A stretch of DNA of 8,495 nt, taken from positions 1 through 8,495 of the forward strand of contig DJPE01000057.1 of NCBI GenBank assembly GCA_002439705.1. Reading direction: 5' to 3'. Shown in pieces: positions 1-6,436 of this stretch. The DNA is from Christensenella sp. UBA6420. GTDB taxonomy: Bacteria > Bacillota > Clostridia > Christensenellales > DTU072. The notes beneath the pieces are model-generated. The model was not told the DNA's origin. It did no database searches and saw only the letters and a list, made by a program, of their open reading frames with translations. A program made the translations under genes and the position numbers. Position 1 is the first letter of the stretch, and each line of letters begins with the position of its first letter.

Positions 1-766
1 TAACGAACGTGCCGAACACTATTCCGAGAGTCCACTCCGCTATTGATTTAGCAACAGAAGAAAACTTGTCTAATTTAAGGTTTTCGCTTAGATTTCCGAC
101 CAAACCGAACACGAACGTAACGTAAAATAACGGCATAATAACCGAATTAACCAACGTCATAATAGTGTTTGAAAAAATAAGTACGAACGGTTGATACACG
201 GCGGCGGATGTAGTAGCGCTGAACGCCGAAATTAACGTTATCAGCACGGGGAAACACGCGTCGTTGAACTTTTTTAGAAAGTCGAAAGTCTTGATAGAAT
301 ACTTAATCGAATCGACGAACATATAAGATAATACGGTAATTGCAAGGGCGTAACAGGCAAGAAAAACTATCTTCTGCGTGCCGCTGCTCAAAAACCCCGA
401 ATTTAAGTTTTTCAGTATCCCGTAAAGAAACGCTATCACCGTAATAATAACCAATTGCGGAAGCATATTGGAAAGTTCTATTCCGAGAACGCTCCCCGCC
501 GCTTTTATGAAGTACCCGAAAGTAGGCTCGGCGTTGCCGTAAAGAATATCGTTAATTATTTGCCGAGCCGATTTCGCAAAAGAATAATCGTTGTATTCGT
601 TCAGAAGCGCAATCAGTTCGTCGTATCCCGACAAATCTATATTGTTGAGAGCGTCGTTTACCGTCGCGTCGAGATTTTCGCCGTCGTCCGAAGCGAACGC
701 AAAACAGCCTGCGCTCGGCGAAAAACAAACGACTATCGCAATTATAATCAAAATAAACTTCTTCAT
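1..766 (-). CDS. spoIIIAE: Stage III sporulation protein AE, 5' part (cut by window start)
   Basis: Polytopic membrane protein of the SpoIIIA-SpoIIQ channel (feeding tube) that joins mother cell and forespore during engulfment. I read 255 codons without a stop up to the window edge; the family is usually near 400 residues, so about one third is missing to the left. Residues 1-25 look like a signal peptide (MKKF, a run of Ile/Val, then a cleavable AFA-S site). A soluble acidic stretch follows to about residue 80. Hydrophobic segments lie near residues 101-119, 131-150, 172-192, 197-223 and from 244. The ATG (764-766) overlaps the spoIIIAD stop in an ATGA arrangement, and the Shine-Dalgarno is weak, so translation is probably coupled. 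Identification rests on order in the operon and on the signal-peptide plus multispan layout. spoIIIAF-AH are expected just outside the window. Confidence 0.9.
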   Translation of the reverse strand, partial: MKKFILIIIAIVVCFSPSAGCFAFASDDGENLDATVNDALNNIDLSGYDELIALLNEYNDYSFAKSARQIINDILYGNAEPTFGYFIKAAGSVLGIELSNMLPQLVIITVIAFLYGILKNLNSGFLSSGTQKIVFLACYALAITVLSYMFVDSIKYSIKTFDFLKKFNDACFPVLITLISAFSATTSAAVYQPFVLIFSNTIMTLVNSVIMPLFYVTFVFGLVGNLSENLKLDKFSSVAKSIAEWTLGIVFGTFV

Positions 767-1146
767 AACACGCTTTCGATTATCGTAAAAACGTTCATAA
801 TTATCGGTAAAGCAAGCAAGAACACCGTTATTTTACCCGCAAACTGTACTTTCTGCCCCAACGATTTACTTCCGCCGTCTTCGCATACAGAAGCGGCGTA
901 TTCCGTCAGATACCCTATGCCTATAATTTTTACTACGGAAGCGAAAGAAGTCTCGCTTATTCCGCTCTTTTCCGTCAGCGTAGCGAACGCCGACAACGAA
1001 GCAACCACGCTATCGGATAACAGAATTAAAACAACCGCCCCCACTGCGACGATTAAAGCGACCGAAAATTCGGGTTGAACGCTTTTTAGCACGTTGTACC
1101 CGACTAACGCCACGAAGGCTATTGCGATTATTTTAATTAAAAGCAT
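763..1146 (-). CDS. spoIIIAD: Stage III sporulation protein AD
   Basis: Small membrane protein (127 residues, close to the usual 130 or so) of the mother-cell channel complex. Hydrophobic segments lie at about residues 1-20, 27-45, 68-80 and 105-125. The stretch GYLTEYAASVCEDGG near residues 78-92, followed by a Gly/Gln-rich turn, is characteristic of the family. The N-terminal half resembles SpoIIIAC in its layout. The ATG is the only candidate start, because an in-frame TAA lies directly before it. No convincing Shine-Dalgarno is visible, so translation probably depends on ribosomes leaving spoIIIAC, which ends 5 bases upstream. Its end overlaps spoIIIAE by 4 bases. It should be expressed in the mother cell with the rest of the operon. 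Confidence 0.95.
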   Translation of the reverse strand: MLLIKIIAIAFVALVGYNVLKSVQPEFSVALIVAVGAVVLILLSDSVVASLSAFATLTEKSGISETSFASVVKIIGIGYLTEYAASVCEDGGSKSLGQKVQFAGKITVFLLALPIIMNVFTIIESVL

Positions 1147-1151
1147 TTACG

Positions 1152-1349
1152 CTAATACAGATAAAATATGTTTTTTAACGTGTCGAATAATCCGAGCAAC
1201 ATATTTATTATCATCGTAAGCACGATTACAAGCCCCGCGAGAGTGACAAGTGTAGCTATCTCTTTTTTGTCGCTTTTTTCCAATATATTGTTTATTACCG
1301 CCGTAATAATACCGACTGCCGCTATCTTAAATATTATTTCTATTCCCAT
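1152..1349 (-). CDS. spoIIIAC: Stage III sporulation protein AC
   Basis: Very small membrane protein (65 residues, normal for the family) of the SpoIIIA channel. The sequence starts MGIEIIFKIAAVGII and has two hydrophobic segments, about residues 4-20 and 33-58. They are separated by a charged turn, ILEKSDKKEIA, the typical SpoIIIAC pattern. The start is well supported: GGGGA lies four bases before the ATG and overlaps the TAA stop of spoIIIAB. It sits third in a five-gene run in the canonical order AA-AB-AC-AD-AE, which makes the call secure despite the small size. Confidence 0.95.
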   Translation of the reverse strand: MGIEIIFKIAAVGIITAVINNILEKSDKKEIATLVTLAGLVIVLTMIINMLLGLFDTLKNIFYLY

Positions 1350-1358
1350 CTCGTCCCC

Positions 1359-1805
1359 TTAAAGTAAAAGTATAAACACGGCTATCCCCGCTAACGGCGC
1401 GATTTTTTTAATAGCGTCGCCTTTATTTTTTGAGTCTTTTTCGTTTTTCTCGCTTTCTCTTTTTATCTTCGCGGAAAAATCGTCGGAAAAATTCTTTTGC
1501 GACGACTTATCGAGCCTTTTAACGCCTTCTATATACTCCGTCAGCATCGTTTCGTAGCTTTTCGGCTTTTTTTCGCCGACAAGAATTCCCGTCAGGTCCG
1601 ATTCAGGATTTTTAGCGGCGTATCCCATAATTATTTCGTCGATTTCGCGATTATAAAAATCTATTTCACTCCGAACGTAGCTTATAAAATCCTGCGCTTC
1701 TTCCAAAAACTTTTTCTTGTTCTTATAATAAGCGCTTATCCCGTTTCCTAAAAACACCGAAGCCGCGATAATTAACGCTCCCGAAATGATTTTCAATACA
1801 GACAT
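1359..1805 (-). CDS. spoIIIAB: Stage III sporulation protein AB
   Basis: Bitopic membrane protein of the SpoIIIA complex; the family is related to GspF-type platform proteins of type II secretion systems. At 148 residues it is about 20 shorter than the B. subtilis protein. One hydrophobic segment lies at residues 4-20 and a second at the extreme C-terminus (about 136-148). Between them is a helical, highly charged soluble region. Residues 100-133 are very rich in Lys, Ser, Asp and Glu and look like a shortened linker in place of the usual second helical bundle. The ATG lies 13 bases inside the end of spoIIIAA, with GGTGA as a modest Shine-Dalgarno. Expected partner: the ATPase SpoIIIAA. Confidence 0.9.
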   Translation of the reverse strand: MSVLKIISGALIIAASVFLGNGISAYYKNKKKFLEEAQDFISYVRSEIDFYNREIDEIIMGYAAKNPESDLTGILVGEKKPKSYETMLTEYIEGVKRLDKSSQKNFSDDFSAKIKRESEKNEKDSKNKGDAIKKIAPLAGIAVFILLL

Positions 1806-2629
1806 TTTTCACCGTCACCCGTTGCGGCGGTTCCGCATACGATAGATTTTATGCTCCCCGGCGTAGGTTTAGACGATAAAAAAACTTTATAATAAAACAA
1901 CTCGTTCAGTATATCCGGAATAACTCCGTCCGAATGAAAGGTTGCCGCAACTTTAATCCCCGCACCGATTAGCGTTTTTACCGCAAAAAAGTCTTTCTCT
2001 CCGAAAAGTTCGTCGCATACGACTATTTGCGGGGACATCGTTCTTATCGCCGTTTCAAACGCATACTCTTTCGGCACTCCCTGAATTACGTCGCAACGCG
2101 TTCCCCTGTAAAAAGTAAGCCCCCTTCCGCATATTTCGCTTCTTTCGTCTATTATAAGCAAATCGCTTTTTTCCGACAGTTTTTCCGCCATACACCGTAA
2201 CAACGTGGTTTTTCCGTCGCCGGGCGGCGAAACGAGCAAAGTATTATCGAATTTATCGAGAATTTTCCTAACAGGCTCTGCGGAAACTTCTATTATATGA
2301 GGAATTCTTATGCACAGCGAATAAATCTTTCTGTAGATAATTTTTCCGTTTTTTACCCACCCGTCGCCCGCTACGCCTATCCTTATCCCGTCGGAATAAT
2401 CGACGTATCCTTGCGACAATTGGTCTTCGTAAGCGTACTTCGAGCCGTTCGTGACTCTTCTGATTAAATTTTCTATATACTCGCCATTTGCTGAAAACCG
2501 CGTGAAAAACCGCCCTCGACGGGTTTTTATTTCTATTCTCTTTCCGACTCGTATCCTAATTTCCGTTATTTCGTTTTCTGGACAAACGTTTATGACGTAC
2601 GGATACGCTTCGCCCAACATTTTTTGCAT
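1793..2629 (-). CDS. spoIIIAA: Stage III sporulation protein AA, secretion-type ATPase
   Basis: ATPase thought to drive or assemble the SpoIIIA channel at the mother-cell membrane, related to type II/IV secretion ATPases. Residues 1-120 form the N-terminal domain (EITEIRIRVGK near 20-30; a YEDQLSQGYV segment near 67-76). The Walker A loop is SPPGDGKTT at 134-142; Ser replaces the first Gly, which I believe also occurs in clostridial members. An acidic IIDERSE motif is at 159-165, VVCDE at 203-207 (Walker B-like), and a conserved TFHS at 230-233. The length of 278 is slightly below the usual 300 or so. The ATG at 2627-2629 is preferred over ATG 2618-2620 because GAGG lies at a suitable distance from it. 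That binding site sits in the downstream arm of a terminator hairpin (see the terminator entry). Confidence 0.95.
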   Translation of the reverse strand: MQKMLGEAYPYVINVCPENEITEIRIRVGKRIEIKTRRGRFFTRFSANGEYIENLIRRVTNGSKYAYEDQLSQGYVDYSDGIRIGVAGDGWVKNGKIIYRKIYSLCIRIPHIIEVSAEPVRKILDKFDNTLLVSPPGDGKTTLLRCMAEKLSEKSDLLIIDERSEICGRGLTFYRGTRCDVIQGVPKEYAFETAIRTMSPQIVVCDELFGEKDFFAVKTLIGAGIKVAATFHSDGVIPDILNELFYYKVFLSSKPTPGSIKSIVCGTAATGDGEKCLY

Positions 2630-2663
2630 AAAAAAATACCTCGGAAAATTATATTCCGAGGTA
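2630..2663 (-). terminator. Rho-independent terminator after efp, touching the spoIIIAA start
   Basis: On the minus strand a perfect 10-bp stem (TACCTCGGAA with TTCCGAGGTA; plus-strand arms 2637-2646 and 2654-2663) closes a 7-base AT loop. Seven T residues (2636-2630) follow directly, ending exactly where the spoIIIAA ATG begins. It should end the pepQ-efp transcript. The downstream arm contains GAGG, the only good Shine-Dalgarno for spoIIIAA, so any read-through mRNA would have this site paired. The plus strand lacks a T-tract, so it acts in one direction only. Confidence 0.85.
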
Positions 2664-2676
2664 CAAAGGATTATTT
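2648..2676 (-). promoter_or_regulatory. Possible sigma-E promoter of the spoIIIA operon
   Basis: spoIIIA operons are known to be transcribed by the mother-cell factor sigma-E, and a separate promoter is needed here because a terminator precedes spoIIIAA. The best fit I find has a -35 of AAATAAT (2670-2676; 5 of 7 against kmATATT), a 14-base spacer, and a -10 of AATATAAT (2648-2655; 6 of 8 against CATACAAT). The -10 lies mostly in the loop of the terminator hairpin. The region is AT-rich, so the match could be chance. The predicted start (about 2641) would leave only some 12 bases of leader. Confidence 0.3.
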
Positions 2677-2687
2677 ATAACCGTTAA

Positions 2688-3251
2688 TTAAACTCTGGAC
2701 ATATAGGAACCGTCGCGAGTATCTACTCTTATGGTTTCTCCTGCGTTTACGAACAAAGGAACCTGAATAACGTATCCGGTTTCGAGCGTCGCGCTCTTTG
2801 AGCCGGGCTGAGCGGTAGCTCCGGGAATTCCGGGTTCTGCGTCTACTACTTTGAGTTCGACGAAGTTCTGCGGGTCGCAGCTGAAAGCGTTTCCTTTATA
2901 GAAAGCTATATCGCAAACGTCTCCTTCTCTTATGAAACGCAAAGCATCCTTAACGATTTCTTCGTTAAGCGGAACCATATCGAAAGTTTCTGCGTCCATA
3001 AAGTAATAAAGGTCACCGTCGTTGTAGCTATACGACATTTTCTTTCTGTCGATATGAGCCAATTCGTATTTTTCACTCGGGTTAAAGGTACGTTCGATTA
3101 CGCCGCCGGTCATAACGTTTCTTATCTTCGCGCGAACAAAAGCCGCGCCCTTACCGGGTTTAACGTGTTGGAAATCAACAATTACCTGAACGGTGCTGTC
3201 CAATTCGAAAGTGATACCTTTTCTGAAATCACCCGCCATAATGTATGCCAT
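2688..3251 (-). CDS. efp: Translation elongation factor P
   Basis: EF-P (187 residues, normal length) relieves ribosomes stalled at consecutive prolines. It has an N-terminal KOW-like domain (about 1-65), a first OB domain (about 68-130), and a C-terminal OB domain ending in the signature VNAGETIRVDTRDGSYMSRV (168-187). The modified-loop motif KPGKGAAFVR spans 31-40, with Lys34 at the tip, as in Bacillus-type EF-P (there Lys32, which carries 5-aminopentanol); the modification here is inference. The ATG at 3249-3251 is supported by GGAGG at 3260-3264, 8 bases upstream; Met5 is less well placed. It lies 35 bases after the peptidase gene and is followed by a terminator. The order peptidase-efp-spoIIIA matches B. 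subtilis. Confidence 0.97.
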   Translation of the reverse strand: MAYIMAGDFRKGITFELDSTVQVIVDFQHVKPGKGAAFVRAKIRNVMTGGVIERTFNPSEKYELAHIDRKKMSYSYNDGDLYYFMDAETFDMVPLNEEIVKDALRFIREGDVCDIAFYKGNAFSCDPQNFVELKVVDAEPGIPGATAQPGSKSATLETGYVIQVPLFVNAGETIRVDTRDGSYMSRV

Positions 3252-3286
3252 ATAAAAATCCTCCGTATATTTTTCTAAAACAATAA

Positions 3287-4306
3287 CTATAATATTATGA
3301 TATTTTTAGGACTTTTTGTCAAGTTAATAATACCGTTTTCGCTAAAATAAATTACGTCTTCTATTCTTATACCGAAATCGCCCGCAAAATAAAGCCCCGG
3401 TTCTACGCTGAGCGTCATACCTTTTTCTATAACGGCTTCGCATCTCGGCGAGAAAGTGGGAGCTTCGTGACAATCTATTCCCAAACTGTGTCCGAGAGAG
3501 TGAATAAAGTATTTGTCCAAGCCGAACTTCTCAAAATACCCTCTCGCAACGTAGTCGCACTCTTTCCCCGTCATACCCGCCTTAACGGTATTTATTGCGA
3601 GATTTTGCGCTTCCGCTACTTTTTTATAGGTATCGAAAACTTTATCCGCAGGAGTTCCGAAAAATACCGTTCTCGTCATATCGGAACAATATCCGCCGAA
3701 CTTAGCTCCGAAGTCCATTGTAATAGGCATACCTTTTTCGAGTACGGTTTCTCCCCTGTGCGCGTGGGGTTTGGACGTGTTCGCTCCGAAAGCCACGATA
3801 GAATCGAACGCAAGACCGTCGCCGCCGAGTCCGAAAAGATGCGATTCGAGATGTGAAGCAAGTTCTCTTTCGGTCATACCGCCTTTTATCTCGCCGAGCA
3901 CTGCTGTGAAAGCGTTATCGGTAATGCTCTGAGCCTTCTTCATAAGTTTGATTTCGTCCGCGTCTTTTATCGACCTTAATTTAGCTACGTCTTCGTCGAT
4001 AAAGAAAAATTCTTCTATTCCCGCTTTTTTGAAACGCAAATACTCCTTTACGTTTATGCAAGATTCGACCGACGCCGATTTAATCGAATTGTCGCGAATA
4101 AAATCGTTAAAAGTAGCAATGTTGAGTATCTCGGTCTCCGGACTCATAAAACTTACTTCTTCGAAATATCTCGAATCGGTAAAATAATAGCTTTTCCCTT
4201 TATAAAAAACTAAAATCGCGTCCGCACTCTGATACCGCGTAAAATAAAACAAATTAGACGGAGACTCTATTATACAAGCGTCTCCCTTATAAAGTAACTT
4301 TTTCAT
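3287..4306 (-). CDS. M24-family Xaa-Pro aminopeptidase/dipeptidase
   Basis: Cytoplasmic dinuclear-metal peptidase that cleaves peptides at proline, the partner conventionally found beside efp (yqhT/pepQ-like). Residues 1-108 are the creatinase-type N-terminal domain and 110-339 the pita-bread catalytic domain. The five metal ligands are visible: Asp198 (MDFGAK), Asp209 (CSDMTRT), His273 (HSLGHSLGID), Glu302 (SVEPGLY) and Glu316 (GIRIEDV). Substrate-pocket histidines appear in PHAH (180-183) and CHEAP (279-283). The usual GHG after the metal His reads GHS here. At 339 residues it is slightly short for the family. The ATG has AAAGG only one base upstream, too close for a normal binding site. 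A sigma-A promoter immediately upstream suggests a leaderless mRNA. Exact substrate preference (dipeptide or longer) cannot be told. Confidence 0.92.
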   Translation of the reverse strand: MKKLLYKGDACIIESPSNLFYFTRYQSADAILVFYKGKSYYFTDSRYFEEVSFMSPETEILNIATFNDFIRDNSIKSASVESCINVKEYLRFKKAGIEEFFFIDEDVAKLRSIKDADEIKLMKKAQSITDNAFTAVLGEIKGGMTERELASHLESHLFGLGGDGLAFDSIVAFGANTSKPHAHRGETVLEKGMPITMDFGAKFGGYCSDMTRTVFFGTPADKVFDTYKKVAEAQNLAINTVKAGMTGKECDYVARGYFEKFGLDKYFIHSLGHSLGIDCHEAPTFSPRCEAVIEKGMTLSVEPGLYFAGDFGIRIEDVIYFSENGIINLTKSPKNIIIL

Positions 4307-4312
4307 ACCTTT

Positions 4313-4341
4313 ATTTTACGACTAAGCGTCGCTAAGGTCAA
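4313..4341 (-). promoter_or_regulatory. Sigma-A promoter of the peptidase-efp operon
   Basis: On the minus strand, TTGACC (4336-4341) and TAAAAT (4313-4318) are separated by exactly 17 bases, so 10 of 12 positions match the housekeeping consensus with ideal spacing. Only six bases (AAAGGT) lie between the -10 element and the ATG at 4306, so the usual start point coincides with the A of the start codon. This predicts a leaderless message. No terminator is visible between the spoVAE stop and this promoter, so spoVA read-through could also reach the gene. Confidence 0.75.
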
Positions 4342-4407
4342 GCGGATACCCGATTATTGCGACTTGCTTATTGATTTTTTCGCCAACGTGCTGATTAAAA
4401 ACCTACG

Positions 4408-4776
4408 TCACGTTTTCGACTTGGAATTAGACAGTAGCGCCACTACGAACCCTATAAAAATAGCTCCCGACAGCCCCGCAGCCGCAGCTTTGACTCCACC
4501 CGTAACCGCTCCGAAAAATCCGCTTTCTTTCGCGCCTTTTATCGCGCCTTTTGCAAGATTACTGCCAAAACCAGTTATGGGTATCGTTACTCCCGCGCCC
4601 GCAAATTCTTTAAGATACTTAAACACCCCTATCGCTTCTAAAAACACGCCTAAAAGTAAGAAAATCACCAAAATTCTCGCAGAAGTAAGTTTAGTAAGGT
4701 TAATTAAAATCTGCCCCGTCACGCAAATAAAACCGCCTACAGCGAAAACTTTAAGATACGTTAAAAATATAATCAC
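4408..4776 (-). CDS. spoVAE: Stage V sporulation protein AE (SpoVAEb type)
   Basis: Small polytopic membrane protein (122 residues) of the SpoVA system, which imports Ca-dipicolinic acid into the developing spore and releases it at germination. Hydrophobic segments lie at about residues 3-28, 34-52, 58-72 and 96-115. The family motif GAGVTIPITGF at 60-70 is shared with the SpoVAC protein encoded two genes upstream (GAGSIVPITGF), so the two are paralogues. The start codon is GTG (4774-4776), overlapping the spoVAD stop as GTGA. It is fixed by a strong GGAGG at 4784-4788 with a 7-base spacer inside the spoVAD coding sequence. The Ser/Lys tail after residue 115 is soluble. Last gene of the operon. 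Confidence 0.93.
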   Translation of the reverse strand: MIIFLTYLKVFAVGGFICVTGQILINLTKLTSARILVIFLLLGVFLEAIGVFKYLKEFAGAGVTIPITGFGSNLAKGAIKGAKESGFFGAVTGGVKAAAAGLSGAIFIGFVVALLSNSKSKT

Positions 4777-5783
4777 CCGACCACCTCCACGCTTACGGCG
4801 TGCGCTATCGCAGGAATGGTTTCTCCCTGTAAGGAAGAAGTCTTCGACAGCAAAGCTCCCGTAGGCACTAAAAGAACTTTTTTATAAGTTCCGTTTCTTA
4901 ATTTGTTGTAGATATAACTTGAAAAAACGAGCGTGCTGCAACAAGCTCCGCTGCCGCCCTGAATTACGTTCTGGGCTTCTCTGTTAAATATAAGTATACC
5001 GCAATCCGTATAATTATCTTTTAGCTCGTACCCCTTTTCCGCCATAAGTTTTTGCAGAACTCTGCTTCCAGCGTGTCCAAGGTCGCCGGTAGCGATAAGG
5101 TCGTAGTAATCGGGGCTTCTGCCCGTGTCTTTGAAATGCTCTATAAGCGTATTCATCGCTGCGGGAACCATAACCGCTCCCATATCGTTGGCGTCGCTCA
5201 CGCCGAAATCAACGACTTTTCCTACAGTTCCGCATGTTATACGCACGGGACAGTCGGTATTTTTGCCGTTTTCGAGCAAAACGCCCGCCGCTCCCGTCAC
5301 CGTCCATTGCGACAAAGGCGTCCTTTGCGAACCCAATTCGAGCGGAAATCTGTATTGCCTTTCCGCCGTTGCGAAATGGCTCGTAGTAGAACAAACGGCG
5401 TTTTCAAAAAATCCGCCGTCTATCATCGCCGCGCCGAGAATTAAACTTTCCCCGAACGTTGCGCAAGCGTTGTATAGCCCCATAAACGGAATATCCAATT
5501 CTCTCATAGCGAAGTTGCAACCTATTATTTCGTCCATAAGGTCACCCGCAAAAATGCAGTCTACGTCAATGTCGGCTAATTTAGCCTTGTTAAGAACACA
5601 CCTTATCGCGTGCAACTGCATTTCGATTTCGGCGTGTTCGTGACTTTTTTGTTTCAACAAGTCGTCGCTTAAAATATAATCGAAATATTTTCCGATAGGT
5701 CCTTCCCCTTCTTTCGGTCCGCCTATCGCCGCCGTGTGCGTAATCGCTACGGGATTCTTAAAAAAAATAGTTTGCCTGTTCAT
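4773..5783 (-). CDS. spoVAD: Stage V sporulation protein AD, dipicolinate-binding
   Basis: Soluble SpoVA component with a thiolase/ketoacyl-synthase-like fold. In B. subtilis it binds dipicolinic acid and is associated with the spore inner membrane. At 336 residues it almost equals the B. subtilis length (338). Family stretches are plain: AAIGGPKEGEGPIGKYFD (18-35), FAGDLMDE (78-85), the Cys107 region NACATFGESL (105-114), TTSHFATAERQYRFPLE (133-149), VGKVVDFG, DLGHAGS (234-240), GGSGACCS and TGALLS. C107 sits where thiolases carry their nucleophile. The ATG follows AAGGTAAGG, which overlaps the spoVAC stop; only 9 bases separate the genes. It overlaps spoVAE by 4 bases, consistent with coupled synthesis in the forespore. 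Confidence 0.97.
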   Translation of the reverse strand: MNRQTIFFKNPVAITHTAAIGGPKEGEGPIGKYFDYILSDDLLKQKSHEHAEIEMQLHAIRCVLNKAKLADIDVDCIFAGDLMDEIIGCNFAMRELDIPFMGLYNACATFGESLILGAAMIDGGFFENAVCSTTSHFATAERQYRFPLELGSQRTPLSQWTVTGAAGVLLENGKNTDCPVRITCGTVGKVVDFGVSDANDMGAVMVPAAMNTLIEHFKDTGRSPDYYDLIATGDLGHAGSRVLQKLMAEKGYELKDNYTDCGILIFNREAQNVIQGGSGACCSTLVFSSYIYNKLRNGTYKKVLLVPTGALLSKTSSLQGETIPAIAHAVSVEVVG

Positions 5784-5792
5784 AACCTTACC

Positions 5793-6245
5793 TTAAATAA
5801 ATAGATATATTATCCCCACAATAACGGAAGCCGATATGCCGAAGACTATTACCGGTCCCGCTATCGTAAACATATTGCTGCATAAACCGAGAACTATCCC
5901 TTCTCTTTTATGTTCTATCGCAGGACTTACTACAGAATTAGCGAACCCCGTAATGGGTACAATGCTGCCCGCTCCGCCGAAATTTCCTATTTTGTCGTAC
6001 ACGCCGAGTCCGGTAAGGATACCGGTAATAAGTATTACCGTAAGGGTGGTAAGTCCCGCTATCGTGTCTTCTTCCGCGCCTTTTAATAAAAAGTTCTTGT
6101 ATATATCGCTTATTCCCTGCCCGATACAGCATATTATCCCGCCGGTTAAAAAGGCTCTCAAAATCGTGCTTATATGCTTTGACGCAGGCATATCCTGCCT
6201 TATTTCTTTAAGATATTTTTTGCTCTCTTCTTTATCTAATCTCAT
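5793..6245 (-). CDS. spoVAC: Stage V sporulation protein AC
   Basis: Membrane protein of the SpoVA dipicolinate channel, exactly 150 residues as in B. subtilis, where SpoVAC is reported to behave as a mechanosensitive channel. A charged cytoplasmic N-terminus (1-25) is followed by hydrophobic segments at about 28-47, 62-82, 91-110 and 117-148. The motif GGAGSIVPITGF is at 90-101. The ATG (6243-6245) has GGAGG at 6252-6256, 6 bases upstream. It is the first recognisable gene of a three-gene spoVA operon; the spoVAA and spoVAB genes found in Bacillus are absent here. A small ORF may overlap its start. I found no convincing sigma-G promoter in the 100 bases upstream. Confidence 0.96.
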   Translation of the reverse strand: MRLDKEESKKYLKEIRQDMPASKHISTILRAFLTGGIICCIGQGISDIYKNFLLKGAEEDTIAGLTTLTVILITGILTGLGVYDKIGNFGGAGSIVPITGFANSVVSPAIEHKREGIVLGLCSNMFTIAGPVIVFGISASVIVGIIYLFI

Positions 6246-6309
6246 TCTTTGCCTCCGATATCTTTTCGGGAATAACGATTTCCGTCTTTTCGGTATAAAT
6301 CTTTCTCAC
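6232..6309 (-). CDS. Possible 25-residue coupled small ORF before spoVAC
   Basis: A GTG (6307-6309), four bases after AGGAG, opens a 25-codon frame (VRKIYTEKTEIVIPEKIS...) ending in TAA 11 bases inside spoVAC. The peptide would be charged, soluble and helical in character, and it resembles no family I recognise. In favour: a ribosome binding site, codon choice like the neighbouring genes (GAA, AAG, TCG, ATC), and a stop/start overlap typical of translational coupling. Against: the tiny size, a GTG start, and the fact that chance alone could give it. It could be a leader peptide tuning spoVAC translation, the remnant of a longer gene, or nothing. Confidence 0.3.
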   Translation of the reverse strand: MRKIYTEKTEIVIPEKISEAKNEIR

Positions 6310-6350
6310 GACTCTCCTGTGTTTTTTGTTGCCTGCAATACGTTTTTACA

Positions 6351-6387
6351 GAAAAAACGCTCTACACATATTCTTAACGTAGAGCGT
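6351..6387 (-). terminator. Rho-independent terminator of the spoIIA operon
   Basis: On the minus strand a perfect 9-bp stem, ACGCTCTAC with GTAGAGCGT (plus-strand arms 6357-6365 and 6379-6387), with a 13-base loop, runs into a series of six T residues including the last stem base. It starts 50 bases after the sigF stop and lies before spoVAC. It separates the early forespore operon from the later spoVA operon. The plus strand has no T-tract after the stem. Confidence 0.8.
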
Positions 6388-6436
6388 GAAAATATACTTG
6401 AAAAAAGTTAGATTTACATAATTGCAATAGGCGTTT

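Noticed and set aside
455..1078. Long plus-strand open frame of 207 codons
   Set aside because: It lies antisense to spoIIIAE and spoIIIAD, whose protein sequences are family-like; its own translation is low in recognisable motifs and it has no good ribosome binding site.
4342..4407. Terminator after spoVAE
   Set aside because: CAATAA appears twice in direct, not inverted, orientation, and no stem with a T-tract could be drawn.
4364..4864. Plus-strand frame of 166 codons, Pro/Ala-rich
   Set aside because: It is the shadow of spoVAE; the PITGF-type Gly/Ala codons read as Pro/Ala on the other strand.
6246..6356. Sigma-G promoter expected before spoVAC
   Set aside because: GTATT and CGTATTG fragments resemble parts of the consensus, but none pair at the right spacing with adequate matches, so I list no promoter.
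5836..6411. Long plus-strand open frame of 191 codons
   Set aside because: It mirrors spoVAC, and its hydrophobic composition is what the complement of a membrane protein gene gives.
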